Positions 1 through 8,108 are shown, numbered from the stretch's first letter. The stretch: DNA of 35,499 nt from Acidiphilium iwatense (GCF_021556475.1 NZ_JAKGBZ010000038.1:1-35499), one strand, 5' to 3'. Translations and numbers: made by a program. The notes: a model not told the origin generated them from the sequence alone.

Positions 1-72
1 CTCCAGCACCATCCGCACCGCGCGTTCGCGGACCTCAGGTGAATATCTGTTCGATGTCTTCCGCTTTTCCAT
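1..72 (-). CDS. IS3-family transposase OrfA, N-terminal 24 residues (partial)
   Basis: Reading leftward from the ATG at 72, the frame gives MEKRKTSNRYSPEVRERAVR followed by MVLE, and then leaves the window. The 'YSPEVRERAVRMV' stretch is the start of the helix-turn-helix domain of OrfA proteins of IS3-family elements (the InsE/HTH_Tnp_1 type). OrfA binds the element ends and, by programmed frameshift with OrfB, forms the active DDE transposase. A GGATGGAG ribosome-binding sequence precedes the start. Nothing can be said about whether the rest is intact. Confidence 0.85.
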   Translation of the reverse strand, partial: MEKRKTSNRYSPEVRERAVRMVLE

Positions 73-123
73 TGCTCCATCCTACTCAAGAGTTGGAGCC
101 TCCAGGATTCCCGGCGCGGTTCA
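1..123 (-). mobile_element. IS3-family insertion sequence, one end (partial)
   Basis: The minus strand reads from a TG-starting terminus at about 123 (TGAACCGCGCCGGGAATCC) into a short leader with GAGTAGGATGGAGCA and then a transposase OrfA start. This terminal sequence and leader layout is typical of IS3-family elements. The rest of the element and its other end lie outside the window, so target duplication cannot be checked. The exact boundary (123, possibly one or two bases away) is inferred from the TG...CA rule. Confidence 0.8.
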
Positions 124-264
124 GTCCGCGGCATGGCGGAAAGCACAATCTGCCGCGCTGGAATCCAGTACGGCCTGCCGAAACGCCGCAAAACCGGAAG
201 CTGCCGGTAGATCGACAAGGCCAAAGCGTCCGATCGGGATGTGGGGGGCGAACTCGGAATCCAT
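121..264 (-). pseudogene. Possible 5' fragment of an unidentified gene, cut by the IS3 element
   Basis: A minus-strand frame opens with ATG at 264 and runs 47 codons to a TGA that is formed by the terminal TGA of the IS3 element at 123. The peptide starts MDSEFAPHIPIGRFGLVDL and is not recognised. Codon usage is unremarkable. It would be divergent from the SIMPL-domain gene at 373, which fits a head-to-head pair, but the open frame could also be chance in GC-rich DNA. No convincing ribosome-binding site was seen. The whole 124-372 stretch holds nothing else recognisable. Confidence 0.22.
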
Positions 265-372
265 AGGATCGCCACAATGTGAGGCGAGACGCTCTCTGAC
301 AAGGTGCCAGCCGGTCGCATGTCCGCGCGCGGGTGCTGGCGTTGGGATATAAATTCTGAGATTTTGGGAACC

Positions 373-1095
373 ATGAAAAAGACAAGTACTCGGATTGCGG
401 TTGGCGCAACCCTTTGGCTGACGGGAGCGTTCATCGCGCATGCGAACCCGACGCCCCACGGCTCTTCGGCAACGACAATCGAACTGGAGGTAACCGGCAG
501 TGCGGATCATGTGCCCGACGCCATGCTCGTCCGGCTTTCGGCCACAGCAAGCGCTCCGACCGCCGCCGATGCGCAACGCCGGATCAACGTGACGATGGCC
601 GAGGCCTTGCGTGAGGCAGTCCGTATCAAGGGGTTGATGGCGACAACAGACGGGTATTCCGTGGTGCCCGACAATGCAAAACATACCGCTTGGCGCGCCC
701 AGCAGGGCCTGACCCTGCGATTCGATGCGGCACCAGACTCAGCTGCGGCCAAGCCGGTACTCGCGCTGATCGGCCGGCTTCAGACCAAAAATATGCTGCT
801 TGAGGGTCTCTCGGGCACGCTGAGCCCAAGTGTCACGCGGCAAACTCGCGATGCGGCGATCGGGGATGCAGTTGCCCAACTGCGGTCGGAAACCGCCGCG
901 GCGGCGAAAGCCCTCGGCGAGCAGCCTGGGCAAATCACCCATCTGCGGCTCAATATCGCGTCGCCGATCCGGCCCTTTATGCGCGCCTTGCCGATGATGG
1001 CGGCGGCTGCACCCGCGCCTTCCGCCCAACCGGGGCCGATCCGCCAGGAGGTCAGCCTGTCAGCGACGATACTTCTGGAACCGCCGTCGCGTTGA
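373..1095 (+). CDS. SIMPL (DUF541) domain-containing exported protein
   Basis: This is a 240-residue protein. The ATG at 373 is preferred because it begins a classic signal peptide: MKKTSTR, then a hydrophobic stretch, then a likely cleavage after AHA near residue 23. The mature part starts with an 'IELEVTGSADHVPDAMLVRLSATA' type strand pattern, has a central 'INVTMAEALREAVRIKGL' helix and ends with a strand leading into 'LLEPP', as in YggE-like SIMPL proteins (usual length about 230-250). The family is periplasmic. Its molecular role is poorly defined and has been linked to oxidative stress in E. coli YggE. An Ala/Pro-rich loop sits near residue 215. The 3' end overlaps the convergent glycosyltransferase gene by 44 bases. 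A TATAAA-like sequence lies just upstream, but no matching -35 is clear. Confidence 0.8.
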   Translation: MKKTSTRIAVGATLWLTGAFIAHANPTPHGSSATTIELEVTGSADHVPDAMLVRLSATASAPTAADAQRRINVTMAEALREAVRIKGLMATTDGYSVVPDNAKHTAWRAQQGLTLRFDAAPDSAAAKPVLALIGRLQTKNMLLEGLSGTLSPSVTRQTRDAAIGDAVAQLRSETAAAAKALGEQPGQITHLRLNIASPIRPFMRALPMMAAAAPAPSAQPGPIRQEVSLSATILLEPPSR

Positions 1096-2572
1096 GCGGC
1101 AGGCTCTCGGAGTCGAGCACTGCGATGATCGCCGCGGCGCAATCCCGCCAGCTTGGCGGGCGGAATTCACCGGCGATCCGGCGTTGCAGCGTGGCGACAC
1201 GCTCGGGGTTAAGGATCAGCCCCGAGATGACGCGATAGGCATCGTTCAGATCGTCGGGATCAAAATAGGCACAGAAATCGCCGCCGGCTTCCGGGATCGA
1301 AGCCCGGTTCGACGCCGCAACAGGTTTGCCGAAGCTCAGGCTTTCGGTGACCGGCAATCCCCAGCCTTCGTAAAAGGACGGATATATGGTAAACATGCAG
1401 TCGCGATAGAGTGACGCGAGTTCCGCATCGCCGGGTCCCTCGATCAGCCGGAGCTTGCCGCCGAGCCAGTCCGCGTTTTCCGCCTGGGCAATCACGTCAT
1501 GCGCCATCCAACCCACCCGGCCCGCGAAGACGAGGTCGGGCACCTGAGCTTCGGGCAGGCTGGCGAGAAGCCGGCGCCATAGTCTTAGCATCCCCGCATG
1601 ATTTTTCCGGGGCTCCAGCGTCGAGACGAACAGAACGAACGGTCTTGGGTGCAGACTCGGAGCATCCACATCTGCTTGACCGGGGAAACTCGCCCCCATC
1701 GGCAGTTTGATGGCGCGCGGAATCCGCAATCCTTCCTGCCGGGCGTAACGTGCGACATCGCGTGCCGTCGCGTTCGAGTTGGCAAACACGATATCCGCAC
1801 GGATCAGCACCTCCCGCGCCCACACCTCGAATCCCTCCGTCGTGCTCTTCACCGACCATTCCGGGAATAGAAGGGGCACCATGTCATGTACGAATGGCGC
1901 GAAGCGAACGCCGATCGCGCGCACGCGATCGATTTTCGCGGCATAGGACGGGAACTGCCAAGTCGCGCCGGTCGAGAGCAGAATATCGCCGGGCGCGAAC
2001 GGCACGGGCCGATCGTTGACCGCATCATTCCGAGTAACTTCTTTAATTTGTTGTATTTTTTTCGGAGCAAACCGGCGCGGACGCATCCAGCGCCAACTAT
2101 TGGCCACCAAGTCACGCAGGGCACGGGCTGCGTGGAACTGAGCGATGATCGCATGACCGAGAGCGCGTCCCGCATTTCGTTCGGCGATATAGGCTGTTGC
2201 GATCGGCCCGCGAAGGTCGAGCGGCAAGCGGCGGGCGGCGCGGCGGAGCGGAGAAACCTCGCTATGCGGTTCGCGACAGCCGGTCGCCACCGATTGGTCC
2301 GGCGCCTGCCCCTGAACGTCATGCATCGCGCCGCGAAGCTTTGCCTCGCAGTTCTGCCAGTCCAACTCGGTGAAGCCCGTTTCACCTGGGCCATGGCGGC
2401 AAACCCGCACGCGTCCTGCCCCGACCGCTACGAGGGCGCTGGCAAGATCGAGCGACAGGCGCTGAATTCCGCTCGGTCGGTTACCTGCGTAGAAATGACC
2501 GATCAGATCATCGACATCGACCCAGATCGTCATATCGCGCAACAATGGATGTCCGGTGTCCGCATGTGGCAC
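1052..2572 (-). CDS. Glycosyltransferase, GT4-type (GT-B fold)
   Basis: This 506-residue protein probably transfers a sugar from a nucleotide-sugar donor to a polysaccharide or lipid acceptor in the cytosol. The C-terminal donor domain is clear: 'FVLFVSTLEPRKNH' around 312-325, and 'YEGWGLPVTESLSFGKPVAAS' around 401-421 with the E-x7-E pair at 402 and 410. The N-terminal acceptor domain contains 'DLIGHFYAGNRPSGIQR', as in mannosyl/rhamnosyltransferase-like proteins. The listed start is a GTG with GGGAG ten bases upstream. An ATG 13 codons in (2533), reading MTIWVDV, is an alternative with a poorer site. The gene stands alone, so its polysaccharide is unknown. Its last 14 codons overlap the convergent SIMPL gene. 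A short Lys/Ile-rich segment near 170-180 is AT-rich against the surrounding DNA. Confidence 0.85.
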   Translation of the reverse strand: MPHADTGHPLLRDMTIWVDVDDLIGHFYAGNRPSGIQRLSLDLASALVAVGAGRVRVCRHGPGETGFTELDWQNCEAKLRGAMHDVQGQAPDQSVATGCREPHSEVSPLRRAARRLPLDLRGPIATAYIAERNAGRALGHAIIAQFHAARALRDLVANSWRWMRPRRFAPKKIQQIKEVTRNDAVNDRPVPFAPGDILLSTGATWQFPSYAAKIDRVRAIGVRFAPFVHDMVPLLFPEWSVKSTTEGFEVWAREVLIRADIVFANSNATARDVARYARQEGLRIPRAIKLPMGASFPGQADVDAPSLHPRPFVLFVSTLEPRKNHAGMLRLWRRLLASLPEAQVPDLVFAGRVGWMAHDVIAQAENADWLGGKLRLIEGPGDAELASLYRDCMFTIYPSFYEGWGLPVTESLSFGKPVAASNRASIPEAGGDFCAYFDPDDLNDAYRVISGLILNPERVATLQRRIAGEFRPPSWRDCAAAIIAVLDSESLPLNATAVPEVSSLTG

Positions 2573-2658
2573 GTGAAAGGCGCTCCCGTTTGTCGGCGAA
2601 TCACATGTCCTTGATTGAATAGCATGAATTCGTTCTAACCAGGGTAACCCATAACGTC

Positions 2659-2687
2659 CATATCGCGGCCGTTTTAAATCGTGACAA
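2659..2687 (-). promoter_or_regulatory. Possible promoter for the glycosyltransferase gene
   Basis: On the minus strand TTGTCA (2687-2682) and GATATG (2664-2659) are separated by 17 bases, a fair sigma70-type match. They lie in the AT-rich 2573-2739 intergenic stretch, about 90 bases before the GTG start. No experimental support exists. The same stretch also has a TTGACG-N17-TACATA pair on the plus strand that faces no gene. Confidence 0.3.
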
Positions 2688-2739
2688 AAACACCATCAAT
2701 CGCCATCTTGACGTTAACGTTTGCGGTATGTACATATAT

Positions 2740-4065
2740 TCATATTGGAATCGTGATTAAAACACGCAAACCGCCGAGCGGACTGTCGTCGAGCCGGATT
2801 TCACCGCCATGCGCCGCGATGATGTCGCGCGAAATCGCGAGACCAAGCCCGGTGCCGCTCGCACTGCCGCTTTCGAACGGTCGGAACATCTGCTCGCGCC
2901 GCTCTGGCGGAATGCCCGGCCCGTCATCGTCGATAGCGACACGCACCGTTCGTTCGCCTTCCGGCGCCGCCGCAATGCCGATCTGCCGCGCATGACGGGC
3001 CGCGTTGTCCAGCAAATTGGCAAGAGCGCGTCGTATCGCTTCCGGGCGCAGCACGACAGGCGGCAGTTCGGCGATGTCCAGAGTGATCGCCGCGCCGCCG
3101 CGCGCCGTACGTGCCGCCACCTCTTCGATCAGCAGGGCGAGATCGGTTTGCTGCGGCTGTTCGGCCCCCTCACCCCTCGCGAAAGCAAGGTAAAGTGAAA
3201 CCAGCCGTTCCATTTCGTTGATGTCGCTCGCCATGCCGGCGATGTCGCCCACATCCGCCGGCAGCATGGCGATCGCCAGACGCAGCCGCGTCAAAGGCGT
3301 CCGTAGATCATGGGAGACGCCTGCAAGCATGGCGGTGCGCTGGGCAAGAAACCGGCGAATCCGATCCTGCATCCGGTTGAACGCGGTGCCGGCGCGGCGC
3401 ACCTCGGTGGCGCCCTCTGGTCGGATCGGACCGGTATCGCGTCCCATGCCGAATGCCTCGGCGGCAAGTGCGAGGCGGCGGATTCCGCGCACCTGATTAC
3501 GCAGAAACAGAATCGCCAGCCCGAGCAGAAGCACCGTCGAACCGCCCAGCCAGGCGAAGAAAATATAGAGCGCACCGATATACAGTCGCTTGCGTGGTAC
3601 ATCGACGGTCAGGACCCCGTTCGAAACCTGCACGTCGACACGGACCATGCCGGGCGGGCCGTGCCAGACCAGTGCAAAGGGCCGGCCAAGACCTGCGGTC
3701 AAGGCGCGGGCGAGATCGGTATCGACCGGGCCGAGCGCGTGCGGCAGGCGGCGAGGCCTAAGCGTGGCGTCGGGATGGAAGTGAAAGGCGAATTCGAACC
3801 GATAGGCGGCATTGGCATAGATCTGTCGGCGCGTCGCCGGATACTGATCCGCCTGATCGAGAACGAAGGCGATCTCGCCCGCGACGCTGCCGGCAAGCCG
3901 GCGCGACAGCGTATCCAGGTGGCTGCCGTAGAAAATCTGCAGTGCGACAGCCTCCAGCAATACCAGCGGCAACACCACGATCAGCAGGGTGCGGCCAAAC
4001 AGGCTGCGGGGCAGGATTTTCCGCAGGGCCCGATCGGGCTCAAGCCCCTTGGGCGCGAGCTTCAT
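2740..4065 (-). CDS. EnvZ-like sensor histidine kinase
   Basis: This is a 441-residue inner-membrane sensor kinase that phosphorylates the response regulator encoded just upstream. Transmembrane helix 1 lies at about 24-45, a periplasmic domain of about 115 residues follows, and helix 2 is at about 163-188. A HAMP linker (about 190-245) comes next, then the dimerisation/H-box 'AGVSHDLRTPLTRLRL' with phospho-acceptor His252. The catalytic domain carries the N-box 'LLDNAARHA', G1 'DDDGPGIP', an F-box 'MFRPFE' and G2 'GTGLGLAIS'. The order and lengths match EnvZ-type kinases of OmpR systems. The gene starts 19 bases after the regulator stop, so the two are co-transcribed. The signal is unknown. 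The C terminus is complete (ends LITIPI). Confidence 0.93.
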   Translation of the reverse strand: MKLAPKGLEPDRALRKILPRSLFGRTLLIVVLPLVLLEAVALQIFYGSHLDTLSRRLAGSVAGEIAFVLDQADQYPATRRQIYANAAYRFEFAFHFHPDATLRPRRLPHALGPVDTDLARALTAGLGRPFALVWHGPPGMVRVDVQVSNGVLTVDVPRKRLYIGALYIFFAWLGGSTVLLLGLAILFLRNQVRGIRRLALAAEAFGMGRDTGPIRPEGATEVRRAGTAFNRMQDRIRRFLAQRTAMLAGVSHDLRTPLTRLRLAIAMLPADVGDIAGMASDINEMERLVSLYLAFARGEGAEQPQQTDLALLIEEVAARTARGGAAITLDIAELPPVVLRPEAIRRALANLLDNAARHARQIGIAAAPEGERTVRVAIDDDGPGIPPERREQMFRPFESGSASGTGLGLAISRDIIAAHGGEIRLDDSPLGGLRVLITIPI

Positions 4066-4084
4066 TTGACGCTTTCGTGGTTCT

Positions 4085-4783
4085 TCACGGCCCCGGCTTC
4101 AGCACATAGCCTCGGCCGCGCACCGTCTGCAGAAAGCGCGGCTCGCGCGGATCGGTCTCGATCTTGCGGCGCAGCCGCGTTACCTGAACGTCGATGGCGC
4201 GTTCCCCGGCTTCGTCCATGCCGAGAATTTCCGCCAGTGCCTCGCGCGAAAGTACTTCGTTGGCGCGAGCGGCAAGCACCGCGAGCAGGCTTGTCTCGCC
4301 CCCGGTTAGGCGCATTGGCCCGCGTTCGGTGATCAATTCGCCGCGATTGGGGTCGAAACTGGCACTGCCGAGCAGGATCGGCCCCGCGTTCGCGGGTGGC
4401 GAGATAGTGCGGCGCAGCATGGCTCGAATCCGCAGCACCAGTTCACGCGGCTCAAAGGGCTTGCCTAAATAATCATCCGCGCCCGCTTCGAATCCGGCGA
4501 TGCGATCCTCCGGCGCGCCGCGGGCGGTGAGCAACAGAATAGGCAGGCTGGGCGCCCGGTCGGCACGAAGCGATTCGGTGAGCGAGAGTCCGGATTCGTC
4601 GGGCATCATGACGTCGAGCACCAGCATGTCGGGATCGACGATGCGCAAGGTTTCCCGCGCGGCCGCGGCGCTTTCCGCGGTCGTGACCCGAAATCCCTGT
4701 TCGACCAGGTAGCGCGACATCAGCGTGCGCAGCCGCGCGTCATCGTCCACCAGCAGAATATGCGCGGCAGAGCCGTTCATCAC
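4085..4783 (-). CDS. OmpR-family response regulator (PetR-like)
   Basis: This 232-residue protein is a DNA-binding response regulator. The receiver domain (about 6-122) shows the acidic pair in 'LLVDDDARLR', phospho-acceptor Asp57 in 'MLVLDVMMPDESG', Thr87 in 'LLLTARG' and Lys108 in 'YLGKPF'. The winged-helix output domain (about 135-230) ends with 'AIDVQVTRLRRKIETDP' and 'LQTVRGRGYVL', the OmpR/PhoB recognition region. It lies 4 bases after a MarR-family gene and directly before its cognate kinase. A MarR plus OmpR-type pair next to ilvE recalls petP-petR of Rhodobacter capsulatus, a resemblance known from the literature and inferred here by order and family only. Target genes cannot be read from this window. 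Confidence 0.93.
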   Translation of the reverse strand: MMNGSAAHILLVDDDARLRTLMSRYLVEQGFRVTTAESAAAARETLRIVDPDMLVLDVMMPDESGLSLTESLRADRAPSLPILLLTARGAPEDRIAGFEAGADDYLGKPFEPRELVLRIRAMLRRTISPPANAGPILLGSASFDPNRGELITERGPMRLTGGETSLLAVLAARANEVLSREALAEILGMDEAGERAIDVQVTRLRRKIETDPREPRFLQTVRGRGYVLKPGP

Positions 4784-4787
4784 GGCC

Positions 4788-5306
4788 TCATCGTTTCGCG
4801 GTTCGCGCCGCTTCGGCCCGGTCGAGATAGCTCCGGGCCTCGGTCTTCATCATGCCGCGCAGAACCTTGCGAAACCCTTCGACCGCCGGGCCGCCGGCCT
4901 CGCGAAACGCAGCGGTCAGGCGTTCGCGCTGCGTTTCGAACAGGCGGCGTTCCAGCGCAACTCCTTCCGGCGTGAGCGAAAGCAGACGCTGGCGGCGATC
5001 GACCCGGCCCGGTAGCTGCTGGACATACCCCTGGCGGATCAACGGGCCGAGTACACGCGCCAGGCTCTGCTTAGCAATGCCGAGGATCTGCAGTAACTCG
5101 CCCACAGGCAGGCCGGGATTTCGTCCGATGAAATGCAAGGCGCGGTGGTGGGCGCGACCGAACCCCATATCCGCCAGCATGGCATCCGCCGTGGCGACAA
5201 GATCGCGGTGGGCAAAGAAGATCATATCCTGAGCCAGACGCAATTCATCCTCGCGGAGGAATAGCAGACCGGCGGAGGGACCGGGTTGAGCGGATTTGTC
5301 ATGCAT
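4788..5306 (-). CDS. MarR-family transcriptional regulator (PetP-like)
   Basis: This 172-residue winged-helix dimeric repressor/activator has its helix-turn-helix at 'PVGELLQILGIAKQSLARVLGPLIRQGYV', followed by the wing 'RVDRRQRLLSLTPEGVALE'. Both are diagnostic of the MarR family. The N-terminal 'LRLAQDMIFFAHRDLVATADAMLADMGFGRAHHRAL' helices are shared with PetP-type members found in front of an OmpR-type regulator in alphaproteobacteria. It is the first gene of the three-gene minus-strand operon and is divergent from ilvE, so the 5307-5507 stretch probably holds its own operator. A GGTGAG sequence precedes the ATG by a suitable distance. The ligand is unknown. Confidence 0.88.
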   Translation of the reverse strand: MHDKSAQPGPSAGLLFLREDELRLAQDMIFFAHRDLVATADAMLADMGFGRAHHRALHFIGRNPGLPVGELLQILGIAKQSLARVLGPLIRQGYVQQLPGRVDRRQRLLSLTPEGVALERRLFETQRERLTAAFREAGGPAVEGFRKVLRGMMKTEARSYLDRAEAARTAKR

Positions 5307-5458
5307 GGCACGCTCACCATTACTGTTGTCTGCAGATCGTGATAAGACAGGGAATCTGGCTTTTTGTAAATCATCCTGAGCGAAAGCCGGGATTTGTTAC
5401 AGATTTGCAATGCCAACCGTGCCTTGGCCGCGTCGGGATGACGATTTAAGGCTGTTTC

Positions 5459-5482
5459 GCGGTTTTCGCTGGCGAAAACCGC
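5459..5482. promoter_or_regulatory. 24-base perfect palindrome upstream of ilvE (possible operator)
   Basis: GCGGTTTTCGC at 5459-5469 and GCGAAAACCGC at 5472-5482 are exact inverted repeats separated by TG. The element ends 25 bases before the ilvE start, within the 200-base divergent region shared with the MarR gene. There is no T-run after it, so a terminator is unlikely. A protein-binding site or a 5'-leader hairpin is the better guess. Binding by the adjacent MarR or OmpR-type regulator is only inference. Confidence 0.45.
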
Positions 5483-5507
5483 CATGACAAAAGGGGAGAA
5501 TTCGACG

Positions 5508-6407
5508 ATGAGCCTGGTTCCGTTTGACGACCGCGACGGCATGATCTGGTGGGATGGCGTCATGCGCCCCTGGCGAGACGCCAATCTCCACGTTCTCTCG
5601 CACGGGCTGCATTATGCCTCGGCGGTGTTCGAAGGCGAGCGGGCCTATGACGGCAACATTTTCCGCCTGCGCGACCACACCGACCGGCTGATCCAGTCGG
5701 GCAAGCTGCTGGGCTTCGAGATTCCGTTCACCGCCGATCAGATCGATGCCGCGTGCAAGGAGGTTCTCGCCGCCAACGGCCTGACCGACGCCTATATCCG
5801 CCCGCTCGCGTGGCGCGGTTCCGAACAGCTCGCGGTTTCGGCGCAGCAGACGAAAATCCACCTGGCGATCGCCGCCTGGGCCTGGCCCAACCTGTTCGGC
5901 AAGGACCGGATGAAGGGAATCCGGCTTGGAATGGCGGAATGGCGCCGGCCCGATCCGCGCACCGCGCCCACGGCGTCAAAGGCGGCCGGCCTCTACATGA
6001 TCGGCACGCTCTCGAAACACGCCGCCGAAGCCGCCGGGTTCGACGACGCGCTGATGCTCACCTCCGACGGCCTCGTTGCCGAGGCAACGGGCGCGAACAT
6101 CTTTTTTGCGATGGACGGGGCACTGCATACGCCGACGCCCGACTGTTTCCTCGACGGGATCACCCGCCGCACCGTGATGGCGCTGGCGCGCGCCCGGCAA
6201 ATTCCAGTCCATGAACGCCGCATCCTACCGGAGGAAATGGCGCGCGCGACCGAGGTGTTTCTGGCCGGAACCGCCGCCGAGGTTACGCCGGTCCGGCAGA
6301 TCGGCGATCTGTCGTTCACGCCGGGACAGATCACCGCAACCCTGATCGCCGATTACGACTCACTGGTGCGGATGCCGCCGGAGGAAGTCGCCAAGCGCGC
6401 TGCGTGA
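5508..6407 (+). CDS. ilvE: Branched-chain amino acid aminotransferase
   Basis: This 299-residue PLP enzyme of fold type IV interconverts Leu, Ile and Val with their 2-oxo acids, using 2-oxoglutarate/glutamate. The ATG at 5508 is chosen over the in-frame ATG at 5484 because AAAGGGGAG sits 8-10 bases before it and the protein then starts MSLVPFDDRDGMIWWDG, as homologues do. Key features are 'LSHGLHYASAVFEGERAY' (30-47), the PLP lysine Lys158 in 'TASKAAGLY', 'FDDALMLTSDGLVAEATGANIF' and 'FLAGTAAEVTPV'. The length is typical. Its stop overlaps the GTG start of the DUF202 gene. It is divergent from the MarR/regulator operon, an arrangement seen in several alphaproteobacteria. Confidence 0.95.
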   Translation: MSLVPFDDRDGMIWWDGVMRPWRDANLHVLSHGLHYASAVFEGERAYDGNIFRLRDHTDRLIQSGKLLGFEIPFTADQIDAACKEVLAANGLTDAYIRPLAWRGSEQLAVSAQQTKIHLAIAAWAWPNLFGKDRMKGIRLGMAEWRRPDPRTAPTASKAAGLYMIGTLSKHAAEAAGFDDALMLTSDGLVAEATGANIFFAMDGALHTPTPDCFLDGITRRTVMALARARQIPVHERRILPEEMARATEVFLAGTAAEVTPVRQIGDLSFTPGQITATLIADYDSLVRMPPEEVAKRAA

Positions 6408-6799
6408 CAGTTCCGCGCTTCTCCGACCACGCGGCAAACGAGCGCACCTTTCTGGCATGGGTGCGCACCGCGATCGCGGTGATGGCGTTCGGCTTCCTGG
6501 TCGAGCGGTTTGACATTTTTCTCAAAATTGCCGGCAAATCGCTCGGCAAAAAGGTCGCGATGTCCGGCCAGGTTACAGGTAGCCTGGTTGGACTCGCACT
6601 GATTATCGCCGGTGCCTTGATGGTGGCGGCGGCGATGCTTCGCTTCACCCGCAACCGCACCGCCATCAGCGCCGAGGAGACGCATAATGCCGAGGGCGAC
6701 AAGCTCGATCTGGCCCTGGCCGGGCTGATCGTCGTGCTGGGTTTCGGGCTTGCGGTGTATCTGGGCCTGACGATGCTCAAGGGCTCCGGCCACGGCTGA
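6404..6799 (+). CDS. DUF202 / YidH-family small membrane protein
   Basis: This 131-residue inner-membrane protein has three predicted spans (about 24-40, 58-82 and 100-125). The signature 'ANERTFLAWVRTAIAVMAFGFLVERF' at the N terminus defines the DUF202/YidH family. Family function is not established. The GTG start overlaps the ilvE stop (GTGA), so translation is probably coupled, although no metabolic link is known. A GCCGCC-TGTA-GGCGGC stem follows the stop at 6803-6818, without a T-run. Confidence 0.88.
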   Translation: MTVPRFSDHAANERTFLAWVRTAIAVMAFGFLVERFDIFLKIAGKSLGKKVAMSGQVTGSLVGLALIIAGALMVAAAMLRFTRNRTAISAEETHNAEGDKLDLALAGLIVVLGFGLAVYLGLTMLKGSGHG

Positions 6800-6802
6800 G
6801 AT

Positions 6803-6818
6803 GCCGCCTGTAGGCGGC
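6803..6818 (+). terminator. Short GC-rich hairpin after the DUF202 gene
   Basis: GCCGCC and GGCGGC form a 6-base-pair stem with a TGTA loop, four bases after the stop. The T-tract of an intrinsic terminator is missing, so it may only stabilise the 3' end. Confidence 0.2.
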
Positions 6819-6878
6819 CCGGCACGCCGGACTGCATTGCGCCGGATGGTCGTTCACCCGACACCGGGGAATCGTTAA

Positions 6879-8108
6879 ATGTCGGGCGTGTCCTCTGCCC
6901 CGATCACCGCCGTCGCTACCGCTTCAGCACCCGCCATCCCGGTGCCGTGCCGACTGCCCTTGCTGCTCGGCTTCCTGATCGCGATCGGGCCGGTCTCGGT
7001 TGATATGTATCTGCCGGCCTTCCCCGCGATCGCGCACGATTTCCACGATGCGGCAGCACCCGGCCTCACCCTCGCCGCCTATTTCGCCGGGCTCGCGATG
7101 GGACAGATGACGCAGGGGCCGTTCTCCGACCGGGTCGGGCGGCGGCTTCCCATCCTGCTCGGGCTCGCTCTCTATATCTTAGCCTCTATCGGCTGTGCGC
7201 TGGCCTGGAGCACCGGATCGCTTTCGGCCTTCCGCCTTCTCGCGGCCTTTGGCGGCTCGGCCTCGGTGGTGATCCCGCGCGCCATGGTGCGCGACGTGGC
7301 GGACGGGCCGGCGGCCGCGATGCTGTTCTCCAAACTCATGCTCGTGATGGGGGTCGCACCGATCATCGCTCCCATATTGGGCAGCGTCGTCATCACCTTC
7401 GGCTCATGGCGCTGGATCTTCGTGCTTGCGGCGATTTATGGCGTGGTCGCCATCGGGTTGGTCTGGCGTCTGCTGCCCGACACGCTGTCCCCCGAGCGGC
7501 GCAGTCTGGTCGGCTTCCGCTCGATCCTGATCCGCTACGGCCAGATCACGACCGAGCGCAGCTTTCTCGCCCACGCGCTGACCGGCACCTTCGCGATCGG
7601 CGCGCTGTTCGCCTATCTCGCCGGCACGCCGGGCGTGTTCATCGGCGAATTCCGCTGGCAGCCGCTGGAATATGCCGCGCTATTCGGCGCTAATGCGGCG
7701 ATCTATATCGGGTTCAACCAGTGGAATCCGCATCTGGTCGCCCGTGTCGGGCTGCGGCCGGTTATTACCGTCTCGGTGATTCTGCTGGCCCTGGGCGCTT
7801 TAGCGCTAACGATATCGTCCATGCTCGGCGGCGGGGCGGTCGCCATTGTGGCCGCCCTGTTCATCTGCCAGGCGAGTTACGGGTTCGCGCTGCCCAGCAC
7901 CATGGTCGCCGCATTGTCGCGCCACGCGGCTCATGCCGGGTCTGCCTCGGCGCTGATGGGCACCTGGCAATATGTCGGCGGCGCGATCACCGGGGCGGTG
8001 GTCGGCGCTTTCGCCGACGGCACCGCGCGACCGATGGCGATCACCATGCTCGGCTGCGCGCTGTTCGCCTTCGCCGCCGCGGCGTTTCGCCCTCGTTCCG
8101 TTGTATAA
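6879..8108 (+). CDS. Bcr/CflA-type multidrug efflux MFS transporter
   Basis: This 409-residue proton-coupled exporter (DHA1 family) has 12 predicted spans. After a short Ala/Pro-rich leader, span 1 has 'GFLIAIGPVSVDMYLPAFPAIAHDF', the hallmark of Bcr/CflA proteins. The loop 2-3 motif 'GPFSDRVGRRLPILLG' follows near residue 85-100, and 'RAMVRDV' is in the span 4-5 loop. The family exports bicyclomycin, chloramphenicol or sulfonamide-type compounds, but the substrate here cannot be deduced. The ATG has GGGGA eight bases upstream. The stop is 20 bases before the amidotransferase-like gene on the same strand. Confidence 0.9.
   Translation: MSGVSSAPITAVATASAPAIPVPCRLPLLLGFLIAIGPVSVDMYLPAFPAIAHDFHDAAAPGLTLAAYFAGLAMGQMTQGPFSDRVGRRLPILLGLALYILASIGCALAWSTGSLSAFRLLAAFGGSASVVIPRAMVRDVADGPAAAMLFSKLMLVMGVAPIIAPILGSVVITFGSWRWIFVLAAIYGVVAIGLVWRLLPDTLSPERRSLVGFRSILIRYGQITTERSFLAHALTGTFAIGALFAYLAGTPGVFIGEFRWQPLEYAALFGANAAIYIGFNQWNPHLVARVGLRPVITVSVILLALGALALTISSMLGGGAVAIVAALFICQASYGFALPSTMVAALSRHAAHAGSASALMGTWQYVGGAITGAVVGAFADGTARPMAITMLGCALFAFAAAAFRPRSVV

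Noticed and set aside
2709-2737. TTGACG-N17-TACATA promoter-like pair on the plus strand
   Set aside because: It faces only the antisense strand of the sensor kinase gene. With AT-rich flanks it is likely chance, unless an antisense RNA is shown.
3310-4332. A plus-strand frame of 340 codons over the sensor kinase
   Set aside because: Antisense shadow. The minus strand carries HAMP, H, N, G1, F and G2 boxes in correct order.
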